Below are positions 14,278 through 20,160 of a DNA stretch of 20,160 nucleotides, piece by piece. Origin of the DNA: URNF01 sp045543675 (GTDB lineage Bacteria; Bacillota; Clostridia; Oscillospirales; Acutalibacteraceae). Below the pieces are notes generated by a model that was not told the origin of the DNA, ran no database searches, and saw only the letters and a list, made by a program, of their open reading frames with translations. The first letter of the stretch is position 1. Each line of letters starts with the position of its first letter. Position numbers and translations under genes: made by a program. The stretch spans positions 1-20,160 of the forward strand of contig JAZPXM010000172.1 in the NCBI GenBank assembly GCA_045543675.1, read 5' to 3'.

Positions 14278-14418
14278 CCTTCTCCTTGAGGAGAAGGTGG
14301 CACGGCGTAGCCGTGACGGATGAGGTGGAAAGAAAATTTACAAGTGTAAAACGGTTGCACTGAAACCTACACCTCATCAGTTTCGCTGGCGCTCAACAGC
14401 TTCTCCTCAGGAGAAGCC
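14278..14418. repeat. Palindromic MITE-like intergenic element, about 141 bp
   Basis: The left end (CTTCTCCTTGAGGAGAAGG) and the right end (CTTCTCCTCAGGAGAAGCC) are each self-complementary hairpins and are inverted copies of each other. Inside, GATGAGGTG (from 14329) and CACCTCATC (from about 14370) form a second inverted pair. The left half also carries the hairpin CACGGC/GCCGTG. Elements with this wording are, from memory, abundant between genes in Faecalibacterium-like genomes. No transposase is encoded, and no clear target duplication is seen. Confidence 0.75.
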
Positions 14419-14442
14419 ATACGACAGGTCGCCCGTTTTCAT
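14407..14442 (-). pseudogene. Interrupted start of a gene once coupled to trmB
   Basis: Directly after trmB (stop TAA, one base, then ATG: TAAAATG) lies an ORF of 11 codons, MKTGDLSYGFS, with a good AGGAG ribosome binding site 5 nt from the ATG. It ends at a TGA inside the palindromic element that starts at 14418 on this strand. The spacing copies the mtnN-PHP junction elsewhere in this window. The simplest reading is the remnant of a downstream operon gene cut by the element. A chance ATG is the alternative. Confidence 0.4.
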
Positions 14443-14443
14443 T

Positions 14444-15118
14444 TTATCTCCTATACGCTTCCAATCTGTAAATCGGTTGTCCCAGATCCGAAAAGCGCTT
14501 TTCGTATTCGGTGACGATATTGCCTTCAAAATCGCTGTTATGCAAATCAAAACACACGTTTTTGAGTGCAAATCCGTTTTGCGAAAACTGTTCAATGGAA
14601 AATTCAAAGAAATGCATATTATCGGTTTTTTGGTGTATCTCTGCCTTCTCGGTGAGCAGCAGCTTATAAATCTCCAAAAACCGCGCGTGGGTGAGGCGGT
14701 GGGTTGCATACCGCTTTTTCGGATACGGGCAGGAAAAATTTAAGAATAACTGCTCTACCGAAGCGGGTTGCAAATAGCGGGGAAGATATTCTGCGCTGCA
14801 CTGCAAAAACCGCAAATTCGGCAGTTGTTCTTTACACGCTTTTTCGGCGGCAACCACAATAACGTTTGCCACCACTTCCACCGCTAAAATATTGACGTCG
14901 GGGTGACGGCGGGCAAGTTCGGTTGCAAACTGTCCCAAACCGCAACCGATTTCCAACCACAGCGGTTGTTTTTTCGGAAATATTTCGTCCAGCGGCAAAA
15001 AATCGGGTTGTTCTATCGCTTTGCGGTAGTCGCGGTCTTGGGGCATTTCGGGCACAAACAGAAACCCTTCGCAAGCGGTCATACGGTCCTCTAAATGTTT
15101 TTTACGGCGCATTCTCAT
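14444..15118 (-). CDS. trmB: tRNA (guanine-N7-)-methyltransferase, TrmB type
   Basis: This 224-residue Rossmann-fold methyltransferase should form m7G46 in tRNAs using SAM. The start MRMRRKKHLEDRM is typical of TrmB, and LEIGCGLGQF (55-64) is the SAM-binding glycine motif. FLNFSCPYPKKRYATHRLTHARFL matches the TrmB signature usually written NFPDPWPKxRHxKRR; here the Asp and Trp are Cys130 and Tyr132. The C-terminal TEYEKRFSDLGQPIYRLEA is also the family ending. The ATG at 15118 follows TAGGAG, with a TATAAT promoter upstream. It diverges from apgM. TrmB assignment is confident; full activity with the changed motif is not proven. Confidence 0.88.
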   Translation of the reverse strand: MRMRRKKHLEDRMTACEGFLFVPEMPQDRDYRKAIEQPDFLPLDEIFPKKQPLWLEIGCGLGQFATELARRHPDVNILAVEVVANVIVVAAEKACKEQLPNLRFLQCSAEYLPRYLQPASVEQLFLNFSCPYPKKRYATHRLTHARFLEIYKLLLTEKAEIHQKTDNMHFFEFSIEQFSQNGFALKNVCFDLHNSDFEGNIVTEYEKRFSDLGQPIYRLEAYRR

Positions 15119-15153
15119 AGCGGTAAACTCCTAAAATCTGTCATTCAACGAAA

Positions 15154-15182
15154 ATTATACCCGTAAATATGAAAAAAAGCAA
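15154..15182 (-). promoter_or_regulatory. Sigma-A-type promoter of trmB
   Basis: On the minus strand TTGCTT (15177-15182), a 17-nt spacer and a perfect TATAAT (15154-15159), with the start expected near 15147. Confidence 0.8.
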
Positions 15183-15190
15183 TGTGTTTC

Positions 15191-15220
15191 TTTACTTTTC
15201 GTGTACGGTTGTGGTATACT
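15191..15220 (+). promoter_or_regulatory. Promoter of apgM
   Basis: TTTACT (15191-15196), an 18-nt spacer and TATACT (15215-15220). The -10 is good and the -35 is four of six. It is back to back with the trmB promoter, with only 8 bases between the -35 boxes. Confidence 0.65.
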
Positions 15221-15250
15221 GGTGAAAAATCCGAAAAAGAAGGCAGAAAA

Positions 15251-16459
15251 ATGAAATATTTAGTGATGTTATGCGACGGTATGGCAGATAAGCCGTTCCC
15301 CGCACTCCAAAATAAAACACCGATGATGTTGGCGTATAAACCCACAATGGATATGCTTGCCAAAACCGCCGAGGTCGGTCTTTGCCGCACGGTGGCGGCG
15401 GGATTAAAACCCGGCAGCGACGTGGCGAACCTGTCGGTGATGGGATATGACCCGTTAGAATGTTACACCGGACGTTCGCCGCTGGAAGCCGCCAGTATCG
15501 GTGTGGATCTGAAAGACACCGATGTGGCGCTCAGATGTAATCTTGTCACCTTGTCCGACGAAGAAAACTACGCAGATAAAACGATGGTAGACTATTGCGC
15601 AGGGGATATCTCCACAGCTGAAGCCGCCGAAATTATGAAAACGGTGCAGGAAACATTGGGTAGTGACCTGTTCACATTCTACCCGGGTGTCAGCTACCGT
15701 CATTGTTTGGTGGTGGCAAACGGCACTACCGATTTGGGTGAAATGACCCCGCCGCACGATATCAGCGGCAGAGTGGTCGGTGAATATCTGAGCAAAGCCG
15801 AAGCGGCACAACCGCTGGTTGACTTAATGAAAAGATCGGTGGACATCTTAAAAGACCATCCCGTAAATAAAGCGCGTATTGCCAAAGGCGAACGTCCCGT
15901 TTCGTCTATCTGGCTGTGGGGCGAAGGCAAAAAGCCGCAGTTAGAAGATTTCAAAGAGAAAAACGGCGTATCTGCAGGCGTGATCTCCGCGGTAGATTTG
16001 TTAAAAGGTATCGGCGTGTGCGCCAATATGGAAATTCCCGATGTAGAGGGAGCGACCGGCTACTTAGATACCAACTTTACGGGCAAAGCAGATGCCGCAA
16101 AAGCGTTGTTTGACAAAGGCGTGGAACTGGTATATGTACACGTGGAAGCGCCCGATGAATGTGGGCACCGCGGCGAAGCGGAAAACAAAGTGAAAGCTAT
16201 CGAAGAGATCGATAAACAGATCTTAACGCCGCTGGTAGAATACTTAAAAGAAAAGGACGACTTCCGTATTTTAGTGATGCCCGACCACCCGACGCCGCTG
16301 GAGACCCGTACCCATTGCAGTGACCCCGTACCCTTTATGCTGTACGATTCCCGCAAGGCGTTAGGCGGTGTGGACACCTTTACCGAAGACACCGCCGCCG
16401 CAACAGGCGTGATGATTGCACACGGCTCGTCGGTGATGGCGCGTTTACTCGAACGATAA
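15251..16459 (+). CDS. apgM: 2,3-bisphosphoglycerate-independent phosphoglycerate mutase, archaeal type
   Basis: This 402-residue member of the alkaline-phosphatase superfamily interconverts 3- and 2-phosphoglycerate in glycolysis. The first strand is LVMLCDGMADKP (metal-binding Asp9), then GLKPGSDVANLSVMGYDP, where Ser56 is the likely phosphorylated nucleophile. GRSPLEAASIG follows, and late metal ligands lie in HVEAPDECGHRGE and VMPDHPTP. Relatives have also been labelled 'proposed homoserine kinase' from gene context; nothing here supports that role. The ATG at 15251 follows AAGAAGG. An in-frame reading from 15182 would begin upstream of the promoter and is rejected. The gene stands alone with its own promoter and terminator. 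Confidence 0.92.
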   Translation: MKYLVMLCDGMADKPFPALQNKTPMMLAYKPTMDMLAKTAEVGLCRTVAAGLKPGSDVANLSVMGYDPLECYTGRSPLEAASIGVDLKDTDVALRCNLVTLSDEENYADKTMVDYCAGDISTAEAAEIMKTVQETLGSDLFTFYPGVSYRHCLVVANGTTDLGEMTPPHDISGRVVGEYLSKAEAAQPLVDLMKRSVDILKDHPVNKARIAKGERPVSSIWLWGEGKKPQLEDFKEKNGVSAGVISAVDLLKGIGVCANMEIPDVEGATGYLDTNFTGKADAAKALFDKGVELVYVHVEAPDECGHRGEAENKVKAIEEIDKQILTPLVEYLKEKDDFRILVMPDHPTPLETRTHCSDPVPFMLYDSRKALGGVDTFTEDTAAATGVMIAHGSSVMARLLER

Positions 16460-16463
16460 AGTG

Positions 16464-16493
16464 AAAAGCAGGATGCCAAGCATCCTGCTTTTT
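16464..16493. terminator. Bidirectional terminator between apgM and the lipase gene
   Basis: A 13-bp perfect stem (16464-16476 with 16480-16492) and a 3-nt loop, A-rich on the left and T-rich on the right. It sits between two convergent stop codons only 35 nt apart and serves both. Confidence 0.92.
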
Positions 16494-16494
16494 G

Positions 16495-17409
16495 TTATAT
16501 TTCCGCTAAAAAGTCCAACATATCGTTGATAACCCGCTGTTTATAAACGTCATTTAAGATTTCGTGACGGCAGTCCGCGTACAGTTTTAAGATTACCTTT
16601 TTGACACCTGCACGTTTATATTCGCCGAACACCGTTTTCACGCCGTCCCCGTACTCGCCGACAGGGTCATCTGCACCTGCAATCAGCAAAACGGGCAGGT
16701 CTTTGGGCGTGGCGGCAAAGCACACTTTGCTGTTGGCTTCACCGTGTACGTTCAGCAACGAATGGATACCGCCTATCGTAAACGGGAAACCGCAAAGGTG
16801 GTCCGCTTCGTATGTATCTACGTTAGCAGGGTCAACCGACAGCCACGCAAAATCGGTGGTTTCCCGACACCGCGCGTTGTATGCGCCGAACATCATTTTA
16901 TACAAAAACGGGGAGTAGCCGCGTTCGCCTTTGGCGGCGCGTAAGGTTGCGGCAAGGGTCTTACCTGCGCCGAGTGCAGGGTTAGGACCACCCGTACCGC
17001 ACACGATAAGGCCGTCAAACATATCCTGAAACCGCGCGGCAACACAACGCACCACAAAAGACCCCATACTGTGCCCGAATAAAACGTGCGGTATGTCGGG
17101 GTAGGTTTCCTTGAGATAGTCGGCAACCGTTTTTACGTCGGTGATCATATGGGTGGCGCCGTGTTTAAAATCGAGATGCCCTAAATCTTTTTCGTCGTTT
17201 ACACTTTTCCCGTGCCCGAAATGGTCGTGCCCCATACAGAGATACCCTGCATCTGCCAACGCTTGCATGGTCGGCAGATACCGTTCGATATATTCTGCCA
17301 TACCGTGCACAAACTGCACAGTGGCTTTGGGCGTGCCTGCAGGTGCTACCATAACGGCGTGTACCGTGCCGCCGCCTGCAGACGAAAACCGTAACGTAGT
17401 AGTGGTCAT
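16495..17409 (-). CDS. Alpha/beta hydrolase, monoacylglycerol lipase/lysophospholipase type
   Basis: This 304-residue Hydrolase_4 protein has the oxyanion segment HGMAEY (35-40), then YLCMGHDHFGHGKS, the nucleophile elbow GHSMGS with Ser114, an acidic site in AGADDPVG (Asp247 or 248) and the catalytic His282 in RHEILN. This layout is that of bacterial monoacylglycerol lipases and PldB-like lysophospholipases. There is no signal peptide. The ATG overlaps the glpK stop in an ATGA junction, and its AGGAGG ribosome binding site lies in the last glpK codons, so the two are translationally coupled. A lipase that frees glycerol next to glycerol kinase suggests glyceride or lysolipid salvage. Exact substrate is inferred. 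Confidence 0.87.
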   Translation of the reverse strand: MTTTTLRFSSAGGGTVHAVMVAPAGTPKATVQFVHGMAEYIERYLPTMQALADAGYLCMGHDHFGHGKSVNDEKDLGHLDFKHGATHMITDVKTVADYLKETYPDIPHVLFGHSMGSFVVRCVAARFQDMFDGLIVCGTGGPNPALGAGKTLAATLRAAKGERGYSPFLYKMMFGAYNARCRETTDFAWLSVDPANVDTYEADHLCGFPFTIGGIHSLLNVHGEANSKVCFAATPKDLPVLLIAGADDPVGEYGDGVKTVFGEYKRAGVKKVILKLYADCRHEILNDVYKQRVINDMLDFLAEI

Positions 17410-18905
17410 ATGTCTTCCTCCTCACTCCAAACACGTGCCGCTTTTACCGCACGGTGCCAACCTTTTACCAGTTTGGTACGTGTATCGGTATCCATTTGCG
17501 GTGTGTATACGTTGTCGGGTGTCCACCCGTCAATGATCTCCTGCTCATCTTTCCAGAACCCAATGGCAAGTCCCGCTAAAAACGCGGCGCCCAGCGCGGT
17601 GGTTTCCCGCACTTTAGGACGGTGGATGCGCACCATAGAAACATCCGCCTGGAATTGCATCAAAAAGCGATTGGCGGCGGCGCCACCGTCCACCTGCAAT
17701 GCGACAAGCGGTGTGCCGATATCCTTCTCCATCGCCGTGATAACATCCTGCGTCTGGTAAGCGATACTTTCTAAAGCGGCGCGCACGATATGCCGTCTGT
17801 TCGTGCCGCGCGTAACGCCCACAATGGTACCGCGCGCGTGCATATCCCAGTACGGCGCCCCTAACCCTACAAATGCGGGTACGAGATACACGCCGCCCGT
17901 GTCTTGGACCTTTTGCGCGTAGTACTCGCTGTCTTCCGCGTCCGCAATAAAACGTAAAGCGTCCCGTACCCACTGTATTACCGCACCGCCGACAAATACA
18001 CTGCCTTCTAAGGCGTACTGCGGTTTTTGTCCTTTGCGGGTGGCGGCAAGGGTGGTTAAAAGACCGTGCTCACTTTTGGCGGGCGTATCCCCCGTGTGCA
18101 TCAGTAAAAAGCATCCTGTGCCGTAGGTGTTTTTCGCCTGCCCCTTTTTAAAGCAGGTTTGCCCGTATAATGCGGCTTGCTGGTCACCTGCCACACCGCA
18201 AATGGGAATGTCCACACCGCCAATAGTGGTATATCCGTAAATCTCGCTGCTGCTTTTGACGACGGGAAGCATATGTTTCGGAATGTTCAGCCGTTTTAAA
18301 ATGGTGTCGTCCCATTGTAATGTGTGAATATCAAATAACATCGTGCGGGATGCGTTGGTAAGGTCGGTAGCGTGTACGTTGCCGTCGGTCAATTTCCATA
18401 ACAGCCACGTATCCACCGTGCCGAACAGTAAGTCACCACGTTGTGCCTTCTCTCGGGCACCGTCTACGGAATCCAATATCCACGCAAGTTTAGTGGCGCT
18501 GAAATACGCATCGATCAGCAGTCCCGTTTTCTCTTGGATATAGCTGTCAAATCCCTCTGCTTTTAACTGCTCGCATAAAGGCGCTGTGCGGCGGCATTGC
18601 CACACAATAGCATTGTATATCGGTTTTCCCGTGCGGCGATCCCAAACAATGGTGGTTTCGCGCTGGTTGGTGATACCGATAGCGGCAATCTCGTCGGGGG
18701 AGACGTCGTATTTGGCTAACAGTTCCATTAAAACGCTGTACTGTCCTGCGTAAATTTCCAACGGGTCTTGTTCTACCCATCCCGATTGCGGATATAAATT
18801 GGTCAGTTCTTTTTGTACCGTACCGCACGGGCGTTGCGCTTTGTCAAACAGTATTGCGCGGGAAGACGTGGTACCTTGGTCTAATGCCACAACGTAGCGT
18901 TTCAT
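17406..18905 (-). CDS. glpK: Glycerol kinase
   Basis: This 499-residue FGGY-family kinase makes glycerol-3-phosphate from glycerol and ATP. It starts MKRYVVALDQGTTSSR (Asp9 in the phosphate-binding motif). ITNQRETTIVWDR and GVAGDQQAALYG (catalytic base Asp241) follow, then KNTYGTGCFLLM and YALEGSVFVGG. The segment EIYGYTTIGGVDIP resembles E. coli GlpK and lacks the SYHFYG insertion that carries the HPr-phosphorylated His in enterococcal GlpK, so PTS activation by that route is unlikely. The ATG at 18905 is preceded by AAAGGCGG. The gene follows the NFACT stop by 46 nt, with no obvious promoter between, and overlaps the lipase start. Confidence 0.95.
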   Translation of the reverse strand: MKRYVVALDQGTTSSRAILFDKAQRPCGTVQKELTNLYPQSGWVEQDPLEIYAGQYSVLMELLAKYDVSPDEIAAIGITNQRETTIVWDRRTGKPIYNAIVWQCRRTAPLCEQLKAEGFDSYIQEKTGLLIDAYFSATKLAWILDSVDGAREKAQRGDLLFGTVDTWLLWKLTDGNVHATDLTNASRTMLFDIHTLQWDDTILKRLNIPKHMLPVVKSSSEIYGYTTIGGVDIPICGVAGDQQAALYGQTCFKKGQAKNTYGTGCFLLMHTGDTPAKSEHGLLTTLAATRKGQKPQYALEGSVFVGGAVIQWVRDALRFIADAEDSEYYAQKVQDTGGVYLVPAFVGLGAPYWDMHARGTIVGVTRGTNRRHIVRAALESIAYQTQDVITAMEKDIGTPLVALQVDGGAAANRFLMQFQADVSMVRIHRPKVRETTALGAAFLAGLAIGFWKDEQEIIDGWTPDNVYTPQMDTDTRTKLVKGWHRAVKAARVWSEEEDI

Positions 18906-18951
18906 ATTCTCGCCGCCTTTCTGTGTATCTTCTCTATTTTTATCCCTATGA

Positions 18952-20160
18952 CTATCCACTGTAAGACACAGTGTTTTTTGCTAATCGTTCCGCGAGTGCG
19001 GGGTCGGGGTCAACGTAAGCGGTGCGGTTGGTTTCGTAAATCACAAATCCCGGCTTGGCACCTGCAGGCTTATGCACGTTTTTTACCTGCGTATAGTCAA
19101 CAGGCACCTGCTTGCTTTGGGATGCTTTAGAGTGTAACGCCGCCAAAATTGCCGCTTGCTCTAATGTTCTGTCGGGTGGCGTTTTGCCGTCACACAGCAC
19201 GATGACGTGGGAGCCCGCAATGTTTTTCACATGCATCCAGATGTCGCTTCCTTTGGCGGTTTTGGTGGTCAAACGGTCGTTTTCGATGTTGTTGCGCCCC
19301 ACCAAAATGGTAAATCCGTCATCTGACACAAAGGTTTTTGGTTTCATCGGCGGCGCCGTCTTTTTACCCGTACGGGTCATCCGCAGATAGCCGCCGTCTG
19401 CTAACTCTTGCCGCAACGTGTCAATATCTTCGCTTGTTACAGCACGGGTCAATGCATCTGCCACCGATTCCAGGTAGATATGTTCCGCTTCGCCTTTTTC
19501 AATCTGCTCGGCGAGTATTTTTTCGGCGGTTTGTGCTTTGCGGTATGCTTTATAATATTTTTGTGCATTCGCCGCCGCGGAAAGCGCGGGGTCTAACGGC
19601 ACTTCGATTTCTTTGCAATCGGGGTCGAAGTAGTTGATGAGTGTTGCCGATGCCGCGCCTTTTGGTATCCGATGCATATTGGCGTTGATAAGGTCAGCAT
19701 ATATGCGATTTTTTTCGCGGTCTCCCGACGCTTTCAATTCTTGCCGTTGGATACTGAGCTTTTTCTCTAACCGCTCACGGTTAGCGGTGAGTACGCGGGT
19801 AAGGTCGGCGGTGCGTTGACGGAAACGTTCGGCGGCATCCCGCTTTTCGTAAAACTCGTCTAAAACGGCAGAAAAACTGTCCGCTTGCTTTGCGTCACAC
19901 GCACCATACTGCAAAAGCGGCAACACGCTGTATTCCAGCGGCACACCGTTCTCTTTATATAAAAGGTAAGGTATACCTGCTTGTGCACCGTTTGCAATAT
20001 GCTGTAAACGGGTGAGTAAAGCGGTTAATTTTTCGGTTTGCGCCGCATCTAACGTGTCAGCAAGAAAATCTGCGTCACCCGTCACCCGTATCGCTATTTC
20101 GCGACACAATACGGGGGCTAAACCGCAGGTTACCTGCAAGATGGCAGAAGACAGCGGTTT
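18952..20160 (-). CDS. rqcH: NFACT-family protein (RqcH/FbpA-like), C-terminal 402 residues
   Basis: The frame is open from the window edge to a stop at 18952, so the N-terminal domain is missing. The visible part begins KPLSSAILQVTCGLAPVLCREIA, typical of the end of NFACT-N. A long charged helical stretch follows (about residues 100-240, likely coiled coil). The NFACT-R (DUF814) domain then reads GRNNIENDRLTTKTAKGSDIWMHVKNIAGSHVIV, later VDYTQVKNVHKPAGAKPGFVIYE and TAYVDPD. RqcH binds stalled 60S-like 50S subunits and adds alanine tails to nascent chains; the older name reflects fibronectin binding. The N-terminal DR motif needed for tailing lies outside the window. It is upstream of glpK on the same strand. 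Confidence 0.9.
   Translation of the reverse strand, partial: KPLSSAILQVTCGLAPVLCREIAIRVTGDADFLADTLDAAQTEKLTALLTRLQHIANGAQAGIPYLLYKENGVPLEYSVLPLLQYGACDAKQADSFSAVLDEFYEKRDAAERFRQRTADLTRVLTANRERLEKKLSIQRQELKASGDREKNRIYADLINANMHRIPKGAASATLINYFDPDCKEIEVPLDPALSAAANAQKYYKAYRKAQTAEKILAEQIEKGEAEHIYLESVADALTRAVTSEDIDTLRQELADGGYLRMTRTGKKTAPPMKPKTFVSDDGFTILVGRNNIENDRLTTKTAKGSDIWMHVKNIAGSHVIVLCDGKTPPDRTLEQAAILAALHSKASQSKQVPVDYTQVKNVHKPAGAKPGFVIYETNRTAYVDPDPALAERLAKNTVSYSG

Noticed and set aside
15251..16459. Homoserine kinase annotation for the ApgM protein
   Set aside because: The neighbourhood holds no threonine biosynthesis genes, and the sequence motifs are those of phosphoglycerate mutase.

Overview
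The window reads as ordinary chromosome from an uncultured gut-type member of the Clostridia, most likely Oscillospiraceae/Ruminococcaceae-like. This is inferred from several features together: Firmicute-style Shine-Dalgarno sites and sigma-A promoters, a tetrahydrofolate (THF) riboswitch in front of an ECF folate transporter gene, an archaeal-type phosphoglycerate mutase, NFACT/RqcH, a BspA-like leucine-rich-repeat surface protein with cell-wall-binding repeats, and intergenic palindromes of the kind common in that family. There are no rRNA or tRNA genes, CRISPR arrays, prophage genes or transposase genes.

Left part (1-4480): a partial sugar-phosphate isomerase/epimerase gene (minus) diverges from a two-gene operon (plus) encoding a GNAT acetyltransferase and an unusual leaderless CE15-like (glucuronoyl-esterase-like) hydrolase. 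A shared terminator separates these from a convergent PutP-like Na+/solute symporter gene.

Middle-left (4437-9349, all minus): one tightly packed operon, read right to left. It encodes a cytoplasmic GH78 alpha-L-rhamnosidase, a 56-residue Cys-containing small protein (6578-6748), MTA/SAH nucleosidase, a HisK-type PHP phosphatase and a TetR regulator. It ends at a perfect 15-bp hairpin. The junctions are 12-nt, 8-nt and 1-nt gaps and a 1-nt overlap.

Middle (9357-11417, plus): a promoter, a THF riboswitch, a probable Shine-Dalgarno-sequestering expression platform, then folT and folC. These form a folate uptake and polyglutamylation (retention) unit.

BspA island (11388-14418): a large secreted BspA/LRR protein gene with its own near-consensus promoter. 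It is bracketed by two copies of the same 24-nt terminator hairpin and by palindromic repeat elements. The right-hand palindrome interrupts what looks like the first 11 codons of a gene that was translationally coupled to trmB, which suggests remodelling of this locus.

Right part (14444-20160): trmB (minus) diverges from apgM (plus). apgM converges on an operon (minus, read right to left) of NFACT/rqcH (partial), glpK and a monoacylglycerol-lipase-like hydrolase. The last two overlap by ATGA and make sense together as glyceride-to-glycerol-3-phosphate salvage.

No wholly new multi-gene system is evident. The items most worth a second look are the riboswitch and its expression platform, the intracellular CE15-like esterase, the BspA island with its flanking repeats and interrupted gene, the non-canonical TrmB motif, and the rhamnosidase-nucleosidase-PHP-TetR operon.
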